In this document: positions 10,701-21,641 of the stretch, in pieces | How positions within the stretch are numbered: the stretch's first letter is position 1 | Layout: every line of letters starts with the position of its first letter | NCBI RefSeq assembly: GCF_003369915.1 | Contig: NW_022881603.1 | Location: 33,601,522 to 33,665,521, forward strand | DNA: 64,000 nucleotides | Direction of reading: 5' to 3' | Source: Drosophila miranda | Lineage: Eukaryota; Arthropoda; Insecta; Diptera; Drosophilidae | Made by a program: the position numbers and the translations under genes | The notes under the pieces: generated by a model | Told to the model about the DNA's origin: nothing | The model's database searches: none | The model's input: the letters and a program-made list of their open reading frames with translations, nothing else

Positions 10701-11623
10701 ATAAGTTGATTACTAATTGCATCAGTTGTATAATTTTCAGCAAAAAGTTGGGCAAACAAGAAGGCTATCTTCATTGCATTGACAAGGGTGACACACCACT
10801 ATACACGCTGCACGTTGATCATTTGGAAACAATGGATGCGACAGCCAAGCAATACAAGTACATTTTTGCTGTGGTAGATGCATTCTCCAAGTTTGTGTGG
10901 CTGTTCCCAACTAAGTCAACAGGTCACGAAGAAGTTGTGAAGAGGCTGAGAGATTGGTCATTTGTGTTTGGTTTTCCCAAGCGCATAGTCAGCGACAGAG
11001 GAGCAGCGGTTACATCCAACGCATTCAGCGAGTTTCTCAACGAGAACAAAGTCGAACATGTGTGTACAACGACAGGTGTGGCGAGAGGCAACGGTCAGAT
11101 TGAGCGGATGAACCGTTCAGTTTTGGGTATCATCGCAATGCTCTCAGCTCAGGAGTCAACGAAGTGGTACAAGCATGTGCCACAGGTCCAGATGGCGATT
11201 AATTCGCATGTGCATTCTACGTTGAAGTCGTCGCCATTCGAGGTCATGTTTGGGACAAAGATGCACAGACAAGCTGAAAGTCGACTATTGGAGGTGCTCA
11301 CCGAGGAGTTGGTTACGCAGTTTAACAACGAGCGCCAAGAACTGCGTGACCAAGCGAAACAAAACATTGAGAAGGCGCAAGAGGTGTACAAGAGGACGCA
11401 GTTCGTCGCAGGATGCAAGTTGGCCAGCGAGTATCTAGGCCCATATGAAGTCACCAAGGTAAAGCGGAACGGTCGCTACGACGTCAGAAAGGTTGCTCAA
11501 GTCGAGGGGCCAAATATCACAGCAACGAGCAGTGACAATATGAAGCTATGGCGTTTTGTCTCAGAGAACGATGATATATTATCATCTGGGACAGATGAAG
11601 ATGAGCAGGAGGGCCGAATGTAA
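7742..11623 (+). CDS. Gag-Pol polyprotein of the gypsy-like element (1293 aa)
   Basis: One uninterrupted frame encodes the whole polyprotein needed for reverse transcription and integration. In order it shows a Gag region (about residues 60-240); two CCHC zinc knuckles, CYNCGSGEHKRKDC and CFKCNQNGHISRNC (about 250-285); an aspartic protease with VDTGSDVT (about 315); reverse transcriptase with YMDDIIVY (about 625); RNase H starting LHTDASKEGFGAVLLQ; an integrase zinc-binding H-H-C-C region; and an integrase core with HVDHLE, VSDRGAAV and GQIERMNR. There is no gag/pol frameshift and no env. The last codons overlap the 3' LTR, whose first bases TGTAA supply the end of the final ATG and the TAA. 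All catalytic motifs I can check are present, so the copy may be active. Confidence 0.93.
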   Translation: MMQTPPPLHWKEREKEEAVPGTSRPSANEMEDLENAENNTDDKIDQMIKLLSLKLLCDEQREMKIAPDNFTKVVSDCDGKSVPIEKWFEIFEKNADAYELTEKQKYVQARGKMTGAAKIFLEAECVCTYEELKNVLLDEFTCSYNSADIHKLLQERKRKSSESMHEYLLQMRKIAAVGHVEHAAVISHIVNGLDIRNEYKYAMYRCKTFRALKEEFDVYDRLNISEKKGNNEQHKTSFKQQSGQSGKKEYCYNCGSGEHKRKDCKAETKCFKCNQNGHISRNCPYEADKVDKVRVILDRSRMKKIQINGIVVDCLVDTGSDVTIIKESMLKTMKNVKLLKCTTMLRGLGQISTKPVGYFNAEVTVDKLLTTQKFLVVPSSQIDFDALLGHDFIKKFRFVADMQGYTFLKHDADPVPTDEHALIYNVTEESSFVAPPQYRKDVEQMIRNSYQMPTEVAKQSPIQLKIVPDGVIKPFNHSPSRLSTDEASAVKKQVEEWIEQGIVRKSSSNVASRVVVVKKKDGTLRVCVDYRKLNSMVLLDCFPVPIMEEVLEKLQSAKWFTIMDLENGFFHVPMEEQSKSYTAFVTKEGLFEFNKAPFGFKNSPAAFIRFVSYIFQELINSDIMQLYMDDIIVYVASPEVCMRKTKLVLETAAQFGLKIKWKKCSFMQPRISFLGHIIEDGRIWPGKEKTAAVSRFATPKAAQAFLGLTGFFRKFIPGYAQVARPLTNLLRKEAVFNIGEAEQQSLQTLKNLHVIAPVLHLYSREAPTELHTDASKEGFGAVLLQQSDGNFHPIYYWSKKTTQAESKRHSYYLEVKAAYLALKKFRHYLLGIKFDLATDCAAFKQTTTKVDIPREVSQWILYMEDLTFKAVHRPGDRMRHVDCLSRFPQTCMFVTTELTARIKKAQQDDDFIKATVEILKQHPYQDYKLKGGLRFKSVNGNDVLVVPRLMEREIIQGSHEVGHFSTAKTMHSVQQQYWIPHLERKVNKLITNCISCIIFSKKLGKQEGYLHCIDKGDTPLYTLHVDHLETMDATAKQYKYIFAVVDAFSKFVWLFPTKSTGHEEVVKRLRDWSFVFGFPKRIVSDRGAAVTSNAFSEFLNENKVEHVCTTTGVARGNGQIERMNRSVLGIIAMLSAQESTKWYKHVPQVQMAINSHVHSTLKSSPFEVMFGTKMHRQAESRLLEVLTEELVTQFNNERQELRDQAKQNIEKAQEVYKRTQFVAGCKLASEYLGPYEVTKVKRNGRYDVRKVAQVEGPNITATSSDNMKLWRFVSENDDILSSGTDEDEQEGRM

Positions 11624-11905
11624 AGGACAGTGTATCAAGCAGTTAGCACTATCCCATCTAAATTAACATTTGAACTTAAGATACCATCGATAAGACCTAA
11701 CCGATATAACCAGACTTAACCGATGTTTAAAAGACCTAACCGATAAGGGGTTATCGATACGGGAGTCGGTTGTTGGAAGTAGAAGCAGAAAGTTGAACAA
11801 AAAGTCTGAAGAACAGACTCATTAATTGCACATCTTAAATCATACACTTTGTACTCTTTTTCGAAAAACACTATTAATAAACGATACATTATTATTAATC
11901 TTACA
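11619..11905 (+). repeat. 3' LTR (287 bp)
   Basis: Starts TGTAAAGG inside the last codons of gag-pol and ends CTTACA, followed by TATATATATG. Differs from the 5' LTR by a lost GATCGATAA-type duplication and about four substitutions. Confidence 0.92.
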
Positions 11906-14900
11906 TATATATATGATATTTGAGTCAATTGCTTTGATTCTTTGTTGGAAGACTTTGTCGTATGTGTGCTTTGCTTGATGCTTTTAGCATTCCATTTAAG
12001 AGAAAAATGCCAGGGTTTACTGGGTATGTCTGGAAATATGTCTATGAGGCTGGATCCCTTCGTCCTACACTTCGTCCTGTAGTCCTCATTCCATTTGTAT
12101 ACTAAAAAGTTCCTAATTTCTCTTTGAGCCTCCTTGTAGCTGTATTTTATATTTATTGTAAACCCCTCACTTGTAGCAGCCTTTGCTGCTATGTCAGTCT
12201 TTTCGTTGATGGCCACACCCTTGTGACCAGGGACCCATAGAATGTCAAGTTTCTGAATGTCTGATTGGTTAATTATGTTGTGAATATCATTCACTAGGTA
12301 CGAGTCTGTATTCTTATTTTTAATTAAATTAATAGCTAGTAATATTCGACGGAATATCAAAATCGAAAATATTGTTTCGAATCCTTGACGGAGAACTATT
12401 AACCTATTATAAGCCAAGGGGTCGAAAATAATGAAATTTTAATCATTTTAGCGCAGTTCAGGTGAAAGTTAGCGTTGTTATTTTTAATTTCAGATGAAAG
12501 ATGGCCTGAATCTACAAGAAGAATTTACAATCGTTAATATTTTCTGCCATTTACCTGAAGAAGGTGAACTATTTAAATAGAGGGGGCTTAAGTGGGCCAA
12601 ATTCGTTTTTTCATCATAACGAGACGCTATATTGTTGTTGGAAAAAAAAACAGCAATCGCCGTAGCAAGAAAATAAGTCAAGTATTTAAAACAAACCAGT
12701 CAAGTAGAAAATTGATTAATTTATTGGATAAAATTTTGTGGGCAGGACTGAGAGATCTACCTAGCTAGTAATATTCGACGGAATATCAAAAACGGGGAAT
12801 AGCACAATAGAACTTGAATTCGTCGGTATATCTATGGTATATTTGGGTATATTTCTGATGGTCGGACATTATATTTTAACAATCAATCCGCGGCACACTT
12901 TTGTTTAGCTTCCGAATAAATATATTATTAAGTGAAATGGAGGCTATTTTAAATACGCAGTTTCAGCAGCTGGAAGATATCATCGAGGAAATATTAAAAG
13001 TAAAAAAAAGCGTTAGTGTTAACAAGCTGCAAAGTCGTTGGTTCCTTATTTTCATTATTTTTGTATGCAGGGGCAGAACTCAGACACATTGCGAACTGCT
13101 GCGGCATTGAAATTTGTTGCATTAAAGCATGCAAATGAGAAGTTAAACAGAAAATAAAGTCTGGACGGGATAACTTACACTTGGAAAAATGTAAAGTGGA
13201 CATAAGTCGGTTGCAATTGCAAAATCTTCTGTACGAAGTGAGCCACTTGAAAAAGGACATCGTGCGTGGCGAGAAACTCCAGAGTCGTGACTCCAAGTTG
13301 GTCCTGCTCTCAGACACTGAGTATTTTACCAAATTGCCGGGAATTGAAGATAGTAAAGTGAAACCAGAATCGGAGCACTACAAGCATTTGCAGCGCTTAG
13401 AGTGTGAACTGCGTTTAAGGAAAGACCTGGATGAACAGAAAAGCTCATTGAAGAACTCCAAAAAGGAGCTGCAACAAGATAATCTTAAACAACATAATAG
13501 GTACGTTTCATTCGCGCCAGCTCTACGCACCCTAAAGAGTGCTACGAAACCGCTGAATGATGCACTGCAGCTTTCTCTTGATGTTGAATGGAAGCTTAGT
13601 GCTGTGGTCAAATATCTGCCCAAGCCTCTTTATATATTATTCATCAACCTGCAATGCCTTCAACGTGCGAGCGATGAGCCATCATTCAATGTTGAAGTGG
13701 TAGGATATGAAAGTGAAGCTCAGATGCAGGAGTTGACAAACCTAAAGCAAAACCCAAAAGCAAGGCGCGACTACTCTGAAAGGGACATTGAATTGTCGGG
13801 AAAGCCTGAGGAAAATCCTTTGAACAAAGAATTAAGTCCTCATCCTCTGCACATTCGCATCACGGTAAGATTAAACCAAAACATACGACTATAGAAAAAT
13901 ACCTTAACGTTTGAACGGTCTCTAGCTTGGCTCTGCTGGCTCGATTCAACTGGTGTTGATTATTCGCTATTTCGAACAAATTAAATGTGCGACAGCATGG
14001 CCCCAATTGAGCATTTCCAATAATACAAACCATCAAGGGTAAGTTTTAGCGAGCGAATTGCTTTAGCAGCAACTATATTTTAAAACATTTTCATGTTTTT
14101 AGGGATACTAATTTCGTTCAGCATCTCCTTCGGCATTTGTTTGCAAACGATTTGGGTAATGAAATACCTATACCCGGTATTCAATACGATGTAAGACAAG
14201 CAACAAGCTATAATTTTCCTATATATATGTATGAATCATAAAATTATATATTTGCGTTAGTTACAGAATAAGGATCTGACACCAGAGGAATGTATACAAT
14301 ATCTGGAGTCTAAGGACTTTGGAAAAGCATACTGTTGGTTACAAAGTATATGCTCTATACCAACAGTCAACAGCTCGATGTTGTATAAGCATGAGCTGAA
14401 CTTGAATAAAAGCATGCGGGAGACCATAGCTCGCATTACACGGCGCTGGAACTATTGGTTAAATCTAAGTCAGCAAATACGTGGTCTGACTAACAAGGAC
14501 ATCGATTTGTATGCACTAAAAGAAAATGTCTATCCTGCGGCCTTGTCTTGCAGCCTAGTGCAGTGGACGGCGATCACTCTCGAGGAATTCCTAGCCCAAA
14601 ATTCAGACGTACTAAACATTTCTCCGGATGATAAGGGCATAACATACAATTCCTATCGTGCTGTGATTGTTCGTGGCTCTGCCAAAATGGAGTGTTTCAT
14701 TCGAATACCGAGTAATTATCCATTGGAAATGCCACTCTGGATATTGAGTGTGCATTGGAACGGTCGCCGTACATCGCAGAATAATGCAGCTATCAAGGTT
14801 AGTTTGTTCAGACTTCCATGCGTTATTTTTTTTGTGTGGACGTTGACATGCAATGACTGCATCTTTCAAGAGACGATGCAGTTACTGCACCGTCAAGTGG

Positions 14901-15126
14901 CCCGTGTGACACCAGCAGAAGGCTGTTACGCGCGGATCCCAGGCAAAACGCAGCCCTCCTCCCGCCCAACCGACCGAGGGGCGCTGCCGCATGACGCGCG
15001 GTGCGTAGCCGAACCAAACGCGAACATGCAAGAAAGATAGCTATTAGACTAACATTCGAGGAAAATTAGTACTAAACTTACTAAGAAACTAAGCATGCAA
15101 TCAAAGTACAAATACCACTACAGTTA

Positions 15127-17862
15127 CTAATTAATAGAAAGGTGTGTAAGGATTAATAATTTATTAAGAGGAAGAGAATTAGTGGTGGATATAATATGGT
15201 AGAGGGAATTATAATCCGAGCATAAGACCCTAAACGGTTCATGCAAGGAATAATTCGATCTACAAAGTGGAAGGAACAACGGTATAAAATTTCTAGTCAG
15301 TCTAATAGGAATCGTGAAGTTTATGTGGCTCAACAGATCAGGGCTGTCTATGTCACCCCTGATCAAGTTGTGCATAAATATCACACCAAGCATTTTTCTA
15401 CGGTTAACTAAGGATGGGAGGTTTACTAATAGTAGTCTACTAGAGTAAGATGGGAGTCTTACACCCGCATCCCAGTTAAGGCCCCGCAGAGCAAAGAGTA
15501 AAAAGTTTTTCTGTACTGATTCTATACGGTCCTGGTGTACTTTGTACTGAGGGCACCATACACAGGAGCCGTATTCTAAGATCGGACGAACAAGCGAGGT
15601 ATAGAGAGTCTTTGTTATATAGGGGTCGTCAAATTCCTTTGACCACCTCTTTATAAACCCAAGCACGCCCATGGCCTTATTTACCAAGGTAGAAATGTGT
15701 TCGGAAAACTTTAACTTGGGGTCTAACATAACACCCAGATCATCCACCAGGGTAATTCTCTCAAGAGAACCACCAAATAGGGTGTAGGGAGCCAACAAAG
15801 GGCTAGAACGATGAAATGTCATAACTTTGCATTTCGAGGCATTAAGGTGTAACAAGTTTGCACAACACCATGACTAAAAGATATTGAGATCGGATTGCAA
15901 GCGAGAATGAAATGAAATGTCCTTGTACTGGACACAGAGTTTAACATCATCCGCATACATAAGTACTCGAGAGTATGTTAATACTGAAGGTAAGTCATTA
16001 ATAAAGAGTGTGAAGAGTAAGGGGCCTAGATGGCTGCCTTGTGGTACTCCCGAAGAAACCTTTACTGGGAAAGAGAGGGAGTTTTTCAAGAGGACTCTTT
16101 GAGACCTAGAACAAAGATAGCTAGAAATCCATCTCAGGAGGTTGGGCGGAAACCCTAAAAGGTCAAGTTTATGCGCTAAAAGGGAATGGTTTACAGAGTC
16201 GAATGCTTTACTAAAGTCGGTGTAAATAACATCCGTCTGTAAGTTACCTTGAAAGCCTTTAATAATGAAAGAGGTAAACTCTAACAAGTTCGTGGTGGTT
16301 GATCGCCGCCTTATAAATCCATGCTGAGTTGGAGATATAAGTGACTTGCAGAGATGTTGCAAGTGCGGAGTTAAAACCTTCTCAAACATTTTAGGAATAG
16401 CGGATAACTTTGCTATACCTCTATAATTTTTTGCATCAGACTTGCTACCTTTTTTATGGAGAGGAATTATAAACGATTCCTTCCAGATCGGGGGGAAGCA
16501 AGAAGAATCAATGGATAGGGTGAATAGTTTAAGCAAAGGTCCACACAGAGCCTCGGCACAGTACCTGAGTACACAACATGGAACCCCGTCTGGACCCGGT
16601 GAAAACACCGGCTTAACTAGTCGAAGATCATGAAGTAGGGAACATTCATTTAACAAGGGACTGAAAATGCCGTTCGACCTCGGTAAACCGTATGGGTACG
16701 GATGACCAGAGTAGCTTTCCTCAGAATAGGTGGTTTGGAAGAATTGGGCAAAAAGATCGGCAATTGCCTGATCATTATTTGCCGACGTATTACAAAATGA
16801 TAGCGAAGATGGGTGTGCGGACGTTCTACGCTTACTGTTTACGAAGCTGTAAAACTGTTTAGGGTCCTGAGAAAAACGTATCCTGCATCGAGATAGGTAG
16901 TTCTTATAGCATTGAGCATTAAGAACTGAAAAGTTTGACCGAGCTAATACATAGCGAGAGTGAGAAGTAGGAGAACCCACTTCTTGAAATTTTTTATAAA
17001 GTCTTGATTTTAAGTTTTTTAGACTGGATAACTCTTTGGTAAACCAAGGGGGTTTTCCAGATCTAGTCGGACAAGAAAGCGGGACACAAGAATCGAAAAA
17101 TGTGCCAAGGCATTGTAAAAAATGTTTGTGCCTTTTATGATATCAGTGCACAAGTACAAAGCGGACCAATCAAAATCCCTAATGAGGTTATTAAGCTTCG
17201 CAAACTCGGCTTTACGAAAGCAGCGGACACGTTCGGGCAGCCTACTCGACCGATCCAATACAATTGGTCCTATATCTAGCGACACCTCGAAAGTAGGGTG
17301 GTAGGCGTCTTCAGGTATAGTGAGCGGAAGGGCTCGGGTTAACAACACTATGGTCGGATCCAATACAAAGCACAGATCAAGCAATCGACCCAAGGAATTT
17401 TTCACATGGTTGACTTGAGACAGGGATAGGTCAAGCAAGCCGTCAACAAAGTCATGTCGTGACATGGGCACTAGGATACTAGACTCGTTTACCGAAGACC
17501 AAACAGTTCCTGGCAAGTTGAAGTCACCAAGAACTATCATACGATCTTTATCAGATAGCGAGGAAGAAACAGCGGTTAAAGCGGACAAGTGCTGCTCATA
17601 AATTGAAATATCCGAAGAAGGTGGGATATACGAGCAAGTAATGAATATAGCGAAAGCGGGAAGAATCAGTTTTACACACAGGAATTCCAGTTCCTGTTGA
17701 ACTTGGACTGTGAAGTGTTCCGACGTGAAGTAAGAGTCCACTGCAAATAGAACCCCCCCTGCCCGTCGAGACGAACGGTCCTTTCTAAAAGTTGTGTACC
17801 GACCTGCCAAAACCTCGGAACTAAGAATGTCCGGCTTTAACCAGGTTTCAGTAAACACAATA
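15127..17862 (-). pseudogene. CR1-like ORF2, copy A (endonuclease and reverse transcriptase), broken
   Basis: Reading from high to low coordinates: the apurinic-type endonuclease (VFTETWLKPD, RRAGGV, VLGDFNLPG), a frame change near 17100 where FFDSCVPLSCPTRSGKPPWF should continue, then reverse transcriptase (GPDGVPCCVL, YTDFSKAFDSVNH, GVPQGSHLGPLLF, MYADDVKL). A TAG at 15874-15876 is in frame before the thumb region (LLHLNASKCKV), and the frame then runs to the stop at 15127. The amino-terminal YQNIRGLRSKL part is on the far side of the LOA insertion (about 23509-23600). Both the frame change and the TAG are also present in copy B, so the element was dead before it was duplicated. Confidence 0.88.
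17850..17862 (+). repeat. Target site duplication of the nested LOA element (left copy)
   Basis: AGTAAACACAATA, repeated exactly at 23496-23508. In copy B of the CR1-like element (near 38286-38298) the sequence is single, which proves the insertion point. Confidence 0.95.
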
Positions 17863-18015
17863 GGTTAGGTTAGGTTAAGGCGGTAGCCGGGAGGGGGGGG
17901 GGGATAAGAGCCTCCCGCCCCCAAGCTCACTTGGACCTATAAAAGGTCCGTTGTGTTGCCGCATGGGCATGTGCCCCTTCGCGTTGCCCGAACCGTGAGA
18001 GCATACTACTGCAGG

Positions 18016-21000
18016 TTAAGGGCAGTCCCATCCGGTGGCTTGGATGTATTTGGACAAGGTCCCTGGTTTGATTACGGACAGGTCCGAAATGTCCGTGAGG
18101 AAAGCGGCCCCGAGAATACGAAGACGACGATTTCCAAGGGCTGGGCAGTGGCAGAAGAAGTGGGGGACCGATTCCTCCTCCTCCTCGTCGCGACAACTCC
18201 TGCAGAAGTCGTTATGAGGGATTGACAGTCTAGACGCGTGAGTGCCGATCTGCCAGTGTCCCGTAATGGCTCTAGTAACTGCAGAGCACTGTGCTCTGCT
18301 GAGTTTATACAGCTCTGCTGAGCGCTTCTTCGATCGATATGGCCATATCAATCTTGAGACTTTACAGGAAACGGTTTGCTGCCATCTCCTATTGGCATTT
18401 TGCTCGAACAATTCGTACGTTAGGAGCCTGCAGGTAGCCAAGGGCATCGCTACTTGCTCCCTCTCCGGTAGGAGAGGAATCGTAGTACCCTGCCTGGCTA
18501 GCTCGTCGGCGGCGTCATTCCCCTCGATGTCCCTGTGGCCGGGGACCCATATAAGGAAGAGATCTAACTGCTCTGCGATCTCGTGCAGAGACCTGCGGCA
18601 GTCATTTACAGTCGCTGAGTTCGACGATATTGAGCCTAGAGCTTTGATAGCTGCTTGGCTGTCCGAGAAGACGCACACTAAGTGCGTATCTAGAAGTAAT
18701 TTGGAGACAATCGAAATGGCCTCCTTGATGGCTTCAACCTCCGCTTGGAACACACTACAGTGATCCGGGAGCCTGAAGCAATGACTGATGTTCAGCTCGC
18801 TGCAGTAGACTCCGCCTCCCACGCGGCCGTCTAGCTTTGAGCCATCAGTGTAGAAGTGGACCGCATTTGCAGGTCCTGGTTCGCCCATCTCCCAGTCCTC
18901 CCTAGATGGGATTGATACCTGGAAGGGCGTCGAGAGGTGATCACTGGGGATACAGTAATCTGTCCTCTCTGGTAATTGCGGGAGTCTCATCAGGATTCCC
19001 GAGTGCCCAACCGCGGATGCTTTCCACAGTCTGGCTTCTCTCATTCTGAGGGCGGAAAGTGTTGCCACCTTCTTTCCCATGAGATCCACAGGGAGGAGGT
19101 CCAGCACAGTATCCAGGGCTTCCCCTGGAGTAGTGCGTAGCCCGCCAGTTATGCATAGCTCTGCCATGCGTTGAACTCTGCTGAGTTTATTGAGGCATGT
19201 CCTTCTGTCCAAGGCTGGCCACCATACCACCACTCCATAGAGCATGATTGGTCGTATGATGGCGGTGTAGAGCCACCGAACTATATAGGGGGTCATTCCC
19301 CATTTTAGTCCGATGGCTTTCCTGCAGGTATAGAGGGCCACTGTGGCCTTCTTTACTCTATCCTCTATGCTCAATTTCCAATCGAGCTTTCTATCGAGGA
19401 TTAGGCCAAGATACTTGGCGTTGTTGCTGAAGACTAGCGTTTCCCCACATAGTCTTGGGGAATCAGTACCGGAACTTTGTACTTCCTAGTGAAAAGCACC
19501 AGTTCCGTTTTAGACGGGTTGACGCCTAACCCGCATTTGTCTGCCCATTTCGACATTTTCGTGAGAGTACTTGTCATGCACTCACACAATGTCTGCGGAA
19601 ATTTTCCGGAGAATGCTATGGCAACATCGTCCGCGTACGCCACCACACGGCAGCCACCCCCCTCTATCTCCCGCAGCAGTGTGTTCACTGCCACGTTCCA
19701 TAGGAGGGGCGAGAGGACTCCGCCCTGCGGTGTGCCTCTGCTGACAAATCTGGTACACGTTGACGTCCCCAGTGATGCCTCAACCGTCCTGCATTGTAGC
19801 ATCTGATCGATCAGGCTCACCGTCCTGGAGTCAACGCCCAGATCCGTCAGTGCGCCCGTGATGGCGGTCGGAAGGATGTTGTTAAAGGCGCCTTCTATGT
19901 CGAGGAAGGCTACTAGGGTGTACTCCTTAAAATTAAGGGATGCTTCGATGATCGATGTGATCGAGTGTAGGGCCGTTTCGGTGGATCTTCCCTTCCGATA
20001 GGCATGCTGGGAGTCTGAGATCAGACTGGACGGAATGCACGCCGTTAGATGCAGCCCCAGGAGCCGCTCCATCGCCTTTAGAAGAAAAGACGATAGACTT
20101 ATGGGTCTGAAATCTTTTGGGGCAGTGTGCGAGGGCTTGCCTGCCTTGGGTATGAATACGACTTTGGTCTGAAGCCAGGTGTCAGGAATGCACCCGTGGG
20201 AGAAGATTCCCTCGTAAATTATTTTGAGCCAGTTAATGGCTTTATGTCCCGCGTGAATCAGTTGGGCAGGGAAAATGCCGTCTGGCCCCGCGGACTTGTA
20301 GGGTTTAAAGCTTCTGATCGCCCAGGAAATGTTTTCCTGGCTTAGCAGTCCCAAGATGGCATTTGAGGCGACAGAAGGAGGCGCGAGGTAGTTGGGTCTG
20401 TTTTCATCGCAGCCAGGGAAGTGGGTATTTAGGAGAAGATTTAGCGACTCCTCGCTGGACGTAGTCCACGACTGGTCGGTGTTCTTCAAGTAGCCCAGGG
20501 TGGGTGTTGTCTTCGAGAGAACTCTGCGCAAGCGTGAGGCTTCTGAGTTACTCTCGATTTCGCTGCAGAACTTACGCCAGGAGGCGCGTTTGGCTTTTCT
20601 AAGTTCTTTGTTGTAGGTTGACAGACTGGCCTTGTATTCGGCCCAGTTTTGCTCAACGTTTTCAGCCTTAGCTTTATTGAAGAGTCTCCGGGAGGCTTTC
20701 CGGAGTTCACCCAGTTTCGGATTCCACCATTCAGGTTTCTTCCGGCCTCTGTTCTTGCCAGAGGGGCATGCTTTGTCGAGCGCCTTATTGCAGGCGTCGG
20801 TAAAGATCTTAAGAAGACGAGTCGTGGCCTCCGTGGAGAACTCCTCCTCAGATGGGGGCTCAGGGAGAACACGACAGAGGTAATCAGAGTACCGAGTCCA
20901 GTTTGTCCGCCTGATGTTTCGGAATCGGACTGGCTTCGGTACTGAGAAGGAGAAGACAGTTTCCACGTACCTGTGGTCCGAGAAGGAGTGCTCTTCCAGG

Positions 21001-21611
21001 ACCCTCCAGGATACAATGTTACGCTGTATCTCATGAGAGGCAAGCGTGAGGTCCAGGACCTCCTTGCGGTTTTTAATGATAAAGGTGGGATCACTACCCC
21101 GGTTTAGTAAGACCATCTGAGTGGTCAGTAAGTAACTGAAAAGGTACTCACCCCTTTCGTTTGTGTCAGTGCTTCCCCACTGACAGTGATGTGCATTGGC
21201 ATCGCACCCCACAATTAGGCCGATGTCCTTGGCCGAGCAGTCTGCGATTAGAGCCCGGAGAGGCGCGTGTGGAGGGGGGTCTGTTTGTTCATGCCCCATG
21301 TATGCGGAGCAGATCCTCAGTGAGCGCTCCTGGCCTTCGAGGCTCACTGCGGTGTGGTCTTCATTGCTGAAATTTGGGAGCAAAAATAGGTGCAACTCTC
21401 TTTTTGCAAGAATGCAGGTACGAATTTTACCTGCGGTTTCAGCTACATATAGCTTGTAGTCAGAAGTCCTCAGACCGGAGACCCTGTTTCCGAGGATCCA
21501 GGGCTCCTGAATGAGGACTATGTCGGCTCCATCCTTGGCCAGGTGGAGCAGTAGAGCAGCGCATGCTGCCTTACAATGGTGGAGGTTTATCTGCAGGAGC
21601 GTCAACGACAT
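18016..21611 (-). pseudogene. LOA-like ORF2 (endonuclease, RT, RNase H), one frameshift
   Basis: The frame starts at ATG 21609-21611, 30 bases after the ORF1 stop. The first 725 codons encode the endonuclease (LIQEPWILG, GCDANAHHCQWGS, HSFSDHRYV) and reverse transcriptase (GPDGIFPAQLI, FLDIEGAFNN, GTPQGGVLSPLLWN, AYADDVAI). Near 19450-19460 the frame shifts by one base at a CCCC run. The second part (to 18016) carries RNase H with the acidic set HFYTDGSKLDG, FQAEVEAIKEA, VFSDSQAAIKAL and GNDAADELA, plus WVPGHRDIEGN, and then a CRSCRDE...HFFCHCPAL zinc-knuckle-like motif. Repair of one base would restore a full ORF2, so the lesion is recent or a sequencing error in the run. Confidence 0.9.
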
Positions 21612-21641
21612 TCCTGAGGCTCGCCTCCACCATTGTTACTT

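Larger units (their letters stand above)
7042..11905 (+). mobile_element. Near-complete Ty3/gypsy-like LTR retrotransposon
   Basis: A 4.86 kb element with two LTRs starting TGTAAAGG and ending CTTACA, a primer binding site, one gag-pol frame and no env. The LTRs differ by about four substitutions and one indel of about 8 bp by eye, so the insertion is fairly recent. It lies in the I-like fragment of U2, flanked on both sides by TATATA-type sequence rather than a clean target duplication. About 110 bp of target are missing relative to other units. Not assigned to a named family. Confidence 0.93.
6950..12417 (-). pseudogene. U2: I-like RNase H fragment, split by an LTR retrotransposon
   Basis: The C-terminal codons of the I-like fragment lie at about 6957-7036 and the rest at about 11923-12417. 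The gypsy-like element 7042-11905 sits between. Compared with the intact fragment in U3 (27074-27784), about 110 bp of target are missing around the insertion, and a further internal stretch is missing near 11965 (TGTGTGCTTTGCTTGATG joins sequences that are apart in U3). The part encoding ILWVPGHKGVAINEKTD is kept. Confidence 0.85.

Noticed and set aside
17863-17876. GGTTAGGTTAGGTTA as a telomeric repeat array
   Set aside because: Only about three repeats, exactly at the 3' end of a retroelement with a target duplication; it is the element's tail, not a telomere.
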